From an uncultured Fibrobacter sp. (lineage in GTDB: Bacteria > Fibrobacterota > Fibrobacteria > Fibrobacterales > Fibrobacteraceae), in the NCBI GenBank assembly GCA_947306025.1, contig CAMZFJ010000180.1, forward strand, positions 1 through 5,162: DNA of 5,162 nt, written 5' to 3'. The notes beneath the pieces are model-generated. The model was not told where the DNA came from, did not search any database, and saw only the letters and a program-made list of their open reading frames with translations. The stretch's first letter is position 1, and the number at the start of each line of letters is the position of its first letter. The position numbers and the translations under genes are program-made. This document shows positions 1 to 5,162 of this stretch, in pieces.

Positions 1-35
1 AGAATCAAATAGCCGAGAGTGATATCATCAATCAT
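1..35 (-). CDS. nuoL: NADH-quinone oxidoreductase subunit L, N-terminal fragment (cut by window edge)
   Basis: Only the first 11 codons and two bases of the next are in the window; they read MIDDITLGYLI and then a leucine codon (CTN). The start ATG lies inside the end of nuoK and the two genes overlap by 8 bases in different frames. A GAGGG Shine-Dalgarno-like motif sits 6 bases upstream of this ATG (plus-strand 42-46). The assignment to nuoL, the large antiporter-like proton-pumping membrane subunit, rests mainly on position, since nuoL follows nuoK in most nuo operons. The visible residues are merely compatible with the start of a hydrophobic first helix. The next in-frame ATG candidate, in another frame, runs quickly into a stop, which supports this start. 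Confidence 0.75.
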   Translation of the reverse strand, partial: MIDDITLGYLI

Positions 36-333
36 GGAGGTCCCTCAACTGGTCAACGTCAAGACTCTTATGGCGGCGGTACATGGTCACGATAATCGCA
101 AGGGCGATGGCCATTTCGCAAGCCGTCACGGCAATGACAAAGATACTGAACAGAGCGCCTGCAGTCGCATCGTGTGCGGTGAAGTAGGCAAAACTGATAA
201 AGTTGATGTTTGCTGCATTCAGCATGAGCTCAATCGAAATGAGCATGCCAATGAGATGGCGGCGGCGCATCAGGCCCCAAACGCCAATCCCGAACAGCAA
301 AAAGGCGAGAATCAAGCAATTCAAAAGGTTCAT
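28..333 (-). CDS. nuoK: NADH-quinone oxidoreductase subunit K
   Basis: NuoK is a small membrane-arm subunit, homologous to MrpC of Mrp antiporters, that forms part of the proton translocation path between NuoJ/NuoA and NuoN. The 101-residue protein has the family's usual length (E. coli 100) and three hydrophobic helices at about residues 3-23, 28-50 and 60-83. The two buried glutamates known to matter for pumping are present as E35 in the GMLISIELMLNAAN segment and E73 in the TACEMAIALAI segment; they are spaced 38 residues apart against 36 in E. coli, so the loop between helices 2 and 3 is slightly longer. A basic RRRH cluster follows helix 1 as is typical. The ATG overlaps the nuoJ stop as ATGA, with a strong GAGGAGG seven bases upstream, so coupled translation with nuoJ is likely. 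The 3' end overlaps nuoL. Confidence 0.97.
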   Translation of the reverse strand: MNLLNCLILAFLLFGIGVWGLMRRRHLIGMLISIELMLNAANINFISFAYFTAHDATAGALFSIFVIAVTACEMAIALAIIVTMYRRHKSLDVDQLRDLHD

Positions 334-902
334 TTGCTAGCCTCCTCTTCGGCATCTTCCTTGGTGCGGCGGGCGATGGTGATAGCGCAAATGAGCGTCA
401 TGAGCAAAAGAACGCTCACGATTTCAAACGGAATGATAAATCCGTTCGGGTCATTGCCGAGCAAGCGCAAAGCGAAGTTCTGGAGTGAAGAATAATCGGC
501 GGGGGAGTTTACGAGACCGTTTGCCAAATCCGGAGTCGGCAAGATGCACTTGATCATCACGAACACGAATGATAACGAAAGCAAAAATGCGATAAAGACT
601 CGAGGAATCTTTGTCGTAAATGCATCTTCGCCCAAGTGGCTCGTGAGGAGGATCGTAAACACCACGAAAATCACGACGCCGCCTACGTAAACCATCACCT
701 GCGCCAGTGCGATGAATTCGGCGTGCATGAGCATGTAAAGAATAGCGGTTGCAACAAAGCTAAAGATAAGGAACACGGCACTCTGCAAAATATTCTTGAC
801 GGCAACGCAACAAACTGCGGTCAGCAATATCACGAGTGCGACGACATAGAACGCAATGTCCATGCCTCCCAACGGGAAAGATAACGGTAAATCCGGGAAC
901 AT
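330..902 (-). CDS. nuoJ: NADH-quinone oxidoreductase subunit J
   Basis: NuoJ is a membrane-arm subunit (mitochondrial ND6 counterpart) lying between the quinone-site subunit NuoH and NuoK. The 190-residue protein shows five hydrophobic segments at roughly 15-34, 38-59, 62-87, 101-121 and 154-176, the usual NuoJ topology. The family's best conserved stretch, ending helix 2 and running through helix 3, is seen at about residues 61-86 (AEFIALAQVMVYVGGVVIF), including the glycine pair tied to the helix-3 pi-bulge whose change accompanies turnover in complex I structures. The C-terminus is a short charged tail rich in Glu/Asp. The chosen ATG overlaps the nuoI stop as TAATG and has AAGGAGGG nine bases upstream. 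An internal ATG at residue 14 (MDIAFYVV) fits family N-termini but its GGGAGG lies only one base away, so I prefer the upstream start. Confidence 0.96.
   Translation of the reverse strand: MFPDLPLSFPLGGMDIAFYVVALVILLTAVCCVAVKNILQSAVFLIFSFVATAILYMLMHAEFIALAQVMVYVGGVVIFVVFTILLTSHLGEDAFTTKIPRVFIAFLLSLSFVFVMIKCILPTPDLANGLVNSPADYSSLQNFALRLLGNDPNGFIIPFEIVSVLLLMTLICAITIARRTKEDAEEEASK
341..347 (-). promoter_or_regulatory. Ribosome binding site of nuoK
   Basis: The minus strand reads GAGGAGG seven bases before the nuoK ATG and within the final codons of nuoJ (the EEEASK tail). Together with the ATGA stop-start overlap it fixes the nuoK start. Confidence 0.8.
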
Positions 903-1375
903 TAACCTTGTCCCTCCTTCTTATTTAAAATCATTTCGAGATCGTTCGGGTCGGTCGTTGCGACTTCGAAAGCGGGGCTCATCTGGATGGCTCCAAACGG
1001 GCAGGCTTCAACGCAGAGGCCGCATTGGGTGCAGCTTGCAAAGTGATAGACATAGCGCCCGAGAACCTTCTTGCCCGCAATGTTCTTTGTGGCAAGCACG
1101 TTGATGGAGGCGTTCGGGCAGGCGCGTTCGCACATGCCGCAGGCGGTGCATCGGTTGTTTCCGTTTTCGTCTTCGATCATTTCGAGGCGGCCACGGTAGC
1201 GGTCGTGCATCTTGAGCGTCTTGCGGTTTTCGGGATACTGTTCCGTTACAATGCGCTTCGGATTGAAAAAGTACTTGAGCGTCACGGACAAACCGCAAAT
1301 CAGGCTCCACGGACCCGTAATGCAACGCTTGAGGTAGCGTTTAATGTATTGAATTGTTGAAATCTGCTTTTGCAT
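902..1375 (-). CDS. nuoI: NADH-quinone oxidoreductase subunit I, 2[4Fe-4S] ferredoxin-like
   Basis: NuoI carries clusters N6a and N6b, passing electrons through the peripheral arm to N2 in NuoB. The 157-residue protein has two complete CxxCxxCxxxCP motifs: C76, C79, C82, C86 and C115, C118, C121, C125. Before them lies an amphipathic N-terminal region (about residues 5-35, with GPWSLICGLSVTLKYFF) that in the family lies on the membrane surface, then the conserved QYPE (47-50) and RGR (61-63) elements. It is somewhat shorter than E. coli NuoI (180), mostly at the C-terminus, which ends in a charged tail. The gene is separated from nuoH by the only true spacer in the window, made of a heptamer repeat, and has no GGAGG-type ribosome site; only GAGAGA stands close to the ATG. 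Its own last codons contain the strong ribosome site for nuoJ. Confidence 0.97.
   Translation of the reverse strand: MQKQISTIQYIKRYLKRCITGPWSLICGLSVTLKYFFNPKRIVTEQYPENRKTLKMHDRYRGRLEMIEDENGNNRCTACGMCERACPNASINVLATKNIAGKKVLGRYVYHFASCTQCGLCVEACPFGAIQMSPAFEVATTDPNDLEMILNKKEGQG
912..919 (-). promoter_or_regulatory. Ribosome binding site of nuoJ
   Basis: The minus strand reads AAGGAGGG, a near-perfect Shine-Dalgarno sequence, nine bases before the nuoJ ATG. It lies inside the last codons of nuoI, where it encodes part of the KKEGQG tail. It supports the upstream nuoJ start at 902 over the internal methionine 13 codons later. Confidence 0.8.
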
Positions 1376-1379
1376 AATC

Positions 1380-1407
1380 TCTCGTCTTTCGTCTCTCGTC
1401 TCTCGTC
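1380..1407 (-). repeat. Four tandem copies of a 7-bp unit between nuoH and nuoI
   Basis: On the coding (minus) strand the unit GACGAGA is repeated four times head to tail; the third copy in reading order has one change (GACGAAA). On the plus strand the units are TCTCGTC at 1380-1386, TTTCGTC at 1387-1393, then TCTCGTC at 1394-1400 and 1401-1407. The array fills the whole nuoH-nuoI spacer except four bases: it begins at the first base of the nuoH stop codon (TAG) and ends five bases from the nuoI ATG. Because it is purine-rich on the mRNA strand and no standard GGAGG lies nearby, it must supply whatever ribosome binding nuoI has. A change in copy number would alter the leader length without touching either reading frame apart from the stop-codon edge. 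Origin is unknown; slippage or a lineage-specific intergenic repeat family are both possible. Confidence 0.9.
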
Positions 1408-2528
1408 TAGAGTCCGATGGCGATAAATGCTGCTCCTGCTACCAGCAAAACAAGGTTGACAGGCAATAAGAACTTCCATTCAAAATCCATGAGCTGGTCC
1501 ACACGTGGGCGCACAAACGTCCAGCGGACCATCATATAGCACCAGACCATAAAGTAAATCTTAGCGAAGAACCACACAACGCCGGGAACCATCTTGAGCA
1601 CGTTATCCACAGCGTCAATGCCGATGCACGGCGGGAAGAATCCACCGAGGAAGCATGTTGTGGCGAGGGCCGAGTTCGTGATGAGGGCGATGTATTCGGC
1701 GAGGTAGAACATGGCAAACGGAGTGCCGTTGTATTCCGTATGGTAACCGCCCGTGAGTTCCTGTTCTGCTTCGGCAATGTCGAACGGAGCGCGGTTCATT
1801 TCGGCGGTACTTGAGATAAAGAACAAGATGAACGCGATGAATCCAAGAACTGGAATCTTGAAAATCCACCAGTCAAAAATCGTTCCTTCCTGGCCCATCG
1901 TGATGCTCATGAGGTTCGTGGAACCCGAAATCATGACGACGAACAGAAGGATCATCGCAAACGAGATTTCGTAGCTGATCATTTGGGCGCCGCTGCGGAG
2001 GGCACCGAGCAAGGAATACTTGTTGTTACTGCTCCAGCCGCCAAGCAAAATGCCAAGCACGCCAAAGCCGTTCACCGCGATAATGAGCGGAATGCCCATC
2101 GAAACGTCGGCCACGACGAGATTCTTGTCGAACGGAATCAAGGCGCAAACGATAAACGGGGCTATGAGCACGATAAGCGGTGCCAAATAGAACATGAGCT
2201 TGTCGGCGCCGCTTGGTGCATAGACTTCCTTGAAGAGCATCTTGATGACGTCGGCGATGGTCTGGATAGTTCCGTGCCAACCGAGTCGCATCGGGCCCAA
2301 GCGGCATTGCACGTGGGCGCAGACCTTGCGTTCCATGTAAATGAGGATCGGGGCAGAACCGATGTTCACGATGCAAACCGCGATAATGCAAATCACGGCG
2401 TTGATGAGGAAGGCGATAACGCTGTTGAGTGTGTCGGACTGGATGCTTGTGGGCAGATATTCTGCTACTCGCGGTACCAAGTCGCGGACAAAATCGCCAA
2501 TAGGATGAGTTACTGAAGGTACAAACAT
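1407..2528 (-). CDS. nuoH: NADH-quinone oxidoreductase subunit H
   Basis: NuoH (ND1 counterpart) is the membrane subunit that forms much of the quinone chamber and joins the peripheral arm to the proton-pumping arm. The 373-residue protein begins with an extended N-terminal part (about residues 1-34, probably an amphipathic helix) before the first membrane helix at about 35-60. Family motifs follow in order: YMERKV at 64-69 with QCRLGPMRLGWHG to 86, the loop MNRAPFDIAEAEQELTGGYH at 244-263 with the conserved acidic cluster E253, E255, E257 leading to the quinone cavity, and the C-terminal VDQLMDFEWKFLLP at 343-356. About eight hydrophobic helices can be counted. Cysteines at 70 and 75, inside the first conserved loop, differ from the E. 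coli residues there. The ATG lies three bases after the nuoD stop, with AGG six bases upstream, so translation is probably coupled. No nuoE, nuoF or nuoG lies before it. Confidence 0.98.
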   Translation of the reverse strand: MFVPSVTHPIGDFVRDLVPRVAEYLPTSIQSDTLNSVIAFLINAVICIIAVCIVNIGSAPILIYMERKVCAHVQCRLGPMRLGWHGTIQTIADVIKMLFKEVYAPSGADKLMFYLAPLIVLIAPFIVCALIPFDKNLVVADVSMGIPLIIAVNGFGVLGILLGGWSSNNKYSLLGALRSGAQMISYEISFAMILLFVVMISGSTNLMSITMGQEGTIFDWWIFKIPVLGFIAFILFFISSTAEMNRAPFDIAEAEQELTGGYHTEYNGTPFAMFYLAEYIALITNSALATTCFLGGFFPPCIGIDAVDNVLKMVPGVVWFFAKIYFMVWCYMMVRWTFVRPRVDQLMDFEWKFLLPVNLVLLVAGAAFIAIGL

Positions 2529-2531
2529 AAA

Positions 2532-3668
2532 CTACCTGTCAATTTCTGGAATCACGGGGTCAAGGGTTGCCATGATGGTCACGAGGTCCGAAATCTTGTG
2601 GCCTTGAACCATCTTGTTGAGCGCTGCAATATGCGGGAAAGAGGGACCGCGTGTGTGTATGCGGTACGGCTTTTCACCGGTCGTTGCGGCAACCACGTAA
2701 GTGGCGTAAAGCCCCTTGGCGGTTTCGATTTCGCTGTAGTAGCGGCCCACGGGGAGGCGCACTGGCTTTTCCTTGGAACGCCACGGACCTTCTGGGAACT
2801 TTTCGACGCACTGGCGCAAAATCTTCATCGATTCGTGAATTTCTGCAATGCGGATTTTGTAGCGGTCGTAGCAGTCACCGTTATGGAACACGGGGACTTC
2901 AAAGTCGAACTGGTCGTAAATGCTGTACGGGTTTGCACGGCGCACGTCGAAGTTCACGCCGCTCGCGCGGAGCACTGGGCCAGAGCAACCGTAAGCAATA
3001 GCATCTTCTTTCGAAAGTACGCCAATGCCGATGCTGCGTTCGAGCACGATGATGTTTTTCGAAAGGAATCTTTCGTAGTCCTTCATCGTATCTTCCATGT
3101 GGTCGAGGAACGCTTTCACACGCGGAATAAATGTGTCGGGAACGTCATAGCGGCTTCCGCCCGGTCTAAAGAAGTTCGTCGTGAGGCGGGAGCCTGTAAC
3201 TTCTTCGAGCATGTCGTGGATCATTTCACGTTCTTTAAAGCCGAACAGCAAGCATGTTTGGCCGCCAAGGTCACCGCCGAAGCAACCGTAGAACACCAAG
3301 TGCGATGCAATTCGTCCAAGTTCCTGGAGCATCACGCGGATGTATTCGCCACGGAGCGGAACGCCCACGTTCATGCCCTTTTCAAGAGCAATCACGACGC
3401 CCAAGTTATTCTGGATGGCGGTCAAATAGTCCTGACGGTCCGACATCGCGATGTACTGCAAGTAGCTCATTGATTCCGCTTGCTTTTCCATACCGCGGTG
3501 GATATAGCCAAAGTGCGGGACAAGTTCTACGATGGTTTCGCCATCCATGCGGAGCGTGAGACGCAATGCACCGTGAGTACTCGGGTGCTGCGGACCCATG
3601 TTGATGAAAAATTCTTCGGTATTCGATTTGCGTTCGAGGCGAAATCCCGGAGGTAGCTGTTGACTCAT
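2532..3668 (-). CDS. nuoD: NADH-quinone oxidoreductase subunit D (49-kDa type)
   Basis: NuoD is the hydrophilic subunit, related to the large subunit of NiFe hydrogenases, that with NuoB forms the quinone head-group site. The 378-residue protein is full length for a stand-alone NuoD. The N-terminal [11 protein letters not shown] loop (23-33) carries H28 and H32; H32 matches the quinone-binding histidine of Thermus Nqo4 (H38). Exactly 49 residues later is Y81 in the SDRQDY motif, matching the partner tyrosine (Thermus Y87). GYIHRGMEK (54-62) and the C-terminal DPVIPEIDR ending are also canonical. The nickel-binding cysteines of hydrogenases are not in their places, as expected for complex I. 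The residues just before the tyrosine motif (IAM in place of the common LPY) are atypical. The ATG overlaps the nuoBC stop as ATGA, with AGGAGG five bases upstream. Confidence 0.98.
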   Translation of the reverse strand: MSQQLPPGFRLERKSNTEEFFINMGPQHPSTHGALRLTLRMDGETIVELVPHFGYIHRGMEKQAESMSYLQYIAMSDRQDYLTAIQNNLGVVIALEKGMNVGVPLRGEYIRVMLQELGRIASHLVFYGCFGGDLGGQTCLLFGFKEREMIHDMLEEVTGSRLTTNFFRPGGSRYDVPDTFIPRVKAFLDHMEDTMKDYERFLSKNIIVLERSIGIGVLSKEDAIAYGCSGPVLRASGVNFDVRRANPYSIYDQFDFEVPVFHNGDCYDRYKIRIAEIHESMKILRQCVEKFPEGPWRSKEKPVRLPVGRYYSEIETAKGLYATYVVAATTGEKPYRIHTRGPSFPHIAALNKMVQGHKISDLVTIMATLDPVIPEIDR

Positions 3669-4924
3669 ATTGGCCTCCTGATCATTTCCGGGTGAGTAAA
3701 GTCTTTACGGAGCGGGAATCCGACAAAATCCTTGTCGAGGAAGATGCGGCGAAGGTCGGGGTGGCCTTCAAACTTGATGCCGAACATATCGTAAACTTCG
3801 CGTTCTTTGACTTCGGCACCGGGGTAAAGGTGCGTGATGGACGGAACACTTGCCAAAAGCGATGTCGGGCGCTTTTCTTCTTCAATGGAGAAGTCTTTCT
3901 TGAGTTGCACACAAAGGAAAATTTTGTGGCCGATTTCAAGGCTACGGAGCATCGTGACCATGTCAAAATGGTCGTCGTAGTCAATCGCGGTCACGTCAAT
4001 CAAGTAATTCATCTTGAATTCGGGATCGTTCTTGACAAATTCAACGACGTTCAAGTAGTCATCTTTTTCGAGCATGACTTCGAGCGGGCAATCCGCAGGC
4101 ATCTTGGCGACGAGATCTTCTGGCGTGTCTTCGCCGCGGGTATGCACGGTCACGTTCGGGAACTTGGCGCGGAGCTTTGCAAAAAGTTCCTGCTGCGTAA
4201 GGCCCAAGCGCTTGAACGGCACGCGTTCCACTTCCGGGAAATCCGGTTTCTTGACGCGGATGGGCTTGAAGGCGCTCTTGTAGTCCGGATTTTCTTCCTT
4301 GAACTTGGCGCGGGCTTCGGCCATTTCTTCGTCTTTCATTTCTTCGAGGGCGGCCCAAGTCTTGGCGGCTTCGCGATAGCGGTCCATCGTCGAAACATCT
4401 TTCGGTTCGCCTTCATGCCAGGGATTGCGGCATGTCTCGTGCAAAATCTTGTCGCGGAGCGTCAAAAGCCCATGGAACAAAGCTTCGGGGCGCGGCGGGC
4501 AACCGGGTACGAACACATCGACCGGAATCAAGTTCTGTGCACCACGAACAACAGAATAGTTGTCGTAGATGAACGGGCCTCCGCTAATCGTGCAAGCGCC
4601 CATGGCAATCACGTATTTCGGACCTGGAATCTGTTCCCAAAGCATCTGAATGGCCGGTGCCATGCGGCGGGTAATTGTACCGGCCAAAATAAACAAGTCC
4701 GCCTGTCGCGGGGACGAGCGGAACACTTCAGAGCCAAAACGGGCAATGTCGTAACGTGCCATGGAACTGGACATCATTTCGATAGCGCAGCAACTTGTGC
4801 CATACGTCAGAGGCCAAATAGAATTTGCACGAGCCCAGTTGACTACGTAGTCAATCGCGTTGACTACATATTTACCACCGGGAATCGGGTCTAAAATTTT
4901 TGGAGCGAAATTAATTATTCCCAT
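3665..4924 (-). CDS. nuoBC: Fused NADH-quinone oxidoreductase subunits B and C
   Basis: One uninterrupted 419-residue frame joins two peripheral-arm subunits. Residues 1 to about 162 are NuoB, which holds cluster N2, the last iron-sulfur centre before quinone: the ligands are C45 and C46 (SCCAIEMM), C111 (MGACTISGG) and C142 ([10 protein letters not shown]). The C111-C142 spacing is two residues longer than in E. coli or Thermus. Residues about 163-235 form a linker rich in Glu, Lys, Arg and Ala, with a likely helix at 181-212. Residues about 236-419 are NuoC (30-kDa type), with the signature [20 protein letters not shown] at 373-392 and the C-terminal PLRKDF. NuoC-NuoD fusion is well known (E. 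coli), but here C is joined to B while D stays separate. The ATG overlaps the nuoA stop by ten bases and has AAAGGA eight bases upstream. No stop or strong internal ribosome site is seen at the domain junction. Confidence 0.96.
   Translation of the reverse strand: MGIINFAPKILDPIPGGKYVVNAIDYVVNWARANSIWPLTYGTSCCAIEMMSSSMARYDIARFGSEVFRSSPRQADLFILAGTITRRMAPAIQMLWEQIPGPKYVIAMGACTISGGPFIYDNYSVVRGAQNLIPVDVFVPGCPPRPEALFHGLLTLRDKILHETCRNPWHEGEPKDVSTMDRYREAAKTWAALEEMKDEEMAEARAKFKEENPDYKSAFKPIRVKKPDFPEVERVPFKRLGLTQQELFAKLRAKFPNVTVHTRGEDTPEDLVAKMPADCPLEVMLEKDDYLNVVEFVKNDPEFKMNYLIDVTAIDYDDHFDMVTMLRSLEIGHKIFLCVQLKKDFSIEEEKRPTSLLASVPSITHLYPGAEVKEREVYDMFGIKFEGHPDLRRIFLDKDFVGFPLRKDFTHPEMIRRPI
3674..3679 (-). 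promoter_or_regulatory. Ribosome binding site of nuoD
   Basis: The minus strand reads AGGAGG five bases before the nuoD ATG. It is embedded in the last sense codons of nuoBC, where AGG AGG encodes the two arginines of the terminal RRPI. With the ATGA overlap it fixes the nuoD start and suggests translational coupling of the fused BC subunit with D. Confidence 0.85.
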
Positions 4925-5162
4925 TTGAGAATTCCTTTCTTCCAGGCGTAAGCGAGACCGGAAACGAGAATAGCAATAAAGATGACGAGGTCAATAATGA
5001 CGATTGATGGCGGGAGCGCCGTGTGGCCAGCCATGATTTCCTTGAAGTTCATCATGACGGGGAAGAGGAACAGCGCTTCGATGTCAAAGACGAGGAATAG
5101 CAACGCGAACAGGTAGTAACCTACCTTGAATTGGATTCGGGCGTTGCCGATGGTTTCCATAC
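4915..5162 (-). CDS. nuoA: NADH-quinone oxidoreductase subunit A, C-terminal part (5' end outside window)
   Basis: NuoA (ND3 counterpart) is a small membrane subunit beside NuoH and NuoJ; its first loop borders the quinone site. The window shows 81 residues from [11 protein letters not shown] to the stop, plus two bases (GT) of the preceding codon. [11 protein letters not shown] matches the family's conserved segment just after the first loop (commonly CG-M-E-P-x-G-x-A-R), so this methionine is internal and the real start lies beyond position 5162, probably about 40 codons upstream. The preceding codon is NGT, so it may be Cys, Ser, Gly or Arg. Two membrane helices are visible at about residues 15-37 and 52-73 of the visible part. 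The [10 protein letters not shown] motif carries the conserved acidic pair D26 and E28 (numbered from the visible methionine). The 3' end overlaps nuoBC by ten bases. nuoA is usually the first gene of the operon. Confidence 0.95.
   Translation of the reverse strand, partial: METIGNARIQFKVGYYLFALLFLVFDIEALFLFPVMMNFKEIMAGHTALPPSIVIIDLVIFIAILVSGLAYAWKKGILKWE

Noticed and set aside
861..863. An internal ATG as the true nuoJ start (MDIAFYVV)
   Set aside because: The GGGAGG in front of it is only one base away, too close for normal initiation, whereas the upstream ATG has AAGGAGGG at nine bases and the TAATG overlap with nuoI. It is not fully excluded.
1376..1410. The nuoH-nuoI spacer as a terminator or CRISPR-like array
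   Set aside because: There is no inverted repeat or T-tract, and the 7-base units have no spacers between them, so it is a simple tandem repeat.
1983..2516. A 177-codon plus-strand frame antisense to nuoH
   Set aside because: It lies entirely over the well-supported nuoH and has a low-complexity Asp/Asn/His-rich composition typical of the reverse complement of membrane-protein codons.
2598..3473. A 291-codon open frame on the plus strand, antisense to nuoD
   Set aside because: Same explanation: a shadow of nuoD. The translation is rich in His, Val, Ala and Phe as expected from an antisense reading, without motifs.
4059..4358. An alternative-frame minus-strand ORF over the NuoB-NuoC linker, considered as a sign of a frameshift or a hidden small gene
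   Set aside because: The main frame continues through the linker into a full NuoC domain. The alternative product is Arg-rich and featureless, and no ribosome site stands before it.
3692..4894. A 400-codon open frame on the plus strand, antisense to nuoBC
   Set aside because: Its length comes from the codon bias of nuoBC on the other strand. The product resembles no family I know, has no ribosome site of note, and lies wholly over a clearly recognised gene.

Overview
The whole window is one minus-strand operon segment encoding a bacterial respiratory complex I (NADH-quinone oxidoreductase type, nuo). Read in the direction of transcription, from high to low coordinates, the order is nuoA (5' end outside the window), a fused nuoB-nuoC, nuoD, nuoH, nuoI, nuoJ, nuoK and the first 11 codons of nuoL. 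Every gene is in frame and intact apart from the two cut by the window edges. Almost no DNA is non-coding: most junctions overlap by 1 to 10 bases, nuoD and nuoH are 3 bases apart, and the only real spacer (31 bases, nuoH to nuoI) is almost entirely a heptamer tandem repeat. No promoter, terminator, RNA gene, mobile element or CRISPR array is visible.

The genes build the quinone-reducing and proton-pumping parts of the enzyme. NuoB (site of cluster N2), NuoC, NuoD and NuoI (two 4Fe-4S clusters) form the peripheral connecting arm that delivers electrons to quinone at the NuoB/NuoD/NuoH interface. NuoA, H, J, K and L belong to the membrane arm. The NADH-oxidising genes nuoE, nuoF and nuoG, which in E. 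coli-type operons lie between nuoD (nuoCD) and nuoH, are absent: nuoD is followed at once by nuoH. This matches the 11-subunit complex I layout, whose electron donor is often ferredoxin or another carrier rather than NADH, unless E/F/G are encoded elsewhere.

Organism: G+C looks moderate (about half). Strong Shine-Dalgarno sequences precede several genes, which argues against Bacteroidota even though that phylum also has an EFG-less nuo operon. The separate B-C fusion and the GACGAGA-type intergenic repeat make me think of Fibrobacterota (Fibrobacter-like), but this is recollection and inference, not proof.

The points most worth a second look are the NuoB-NuoC fusion with its long charged linker, the missing NADH module, and the heptamer repeat that supplies the whole translation-initiation region of nuoI. 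I see no evidence of a wholly new system; this is a core energy-metabolism operon with some lineage-specific oddities.
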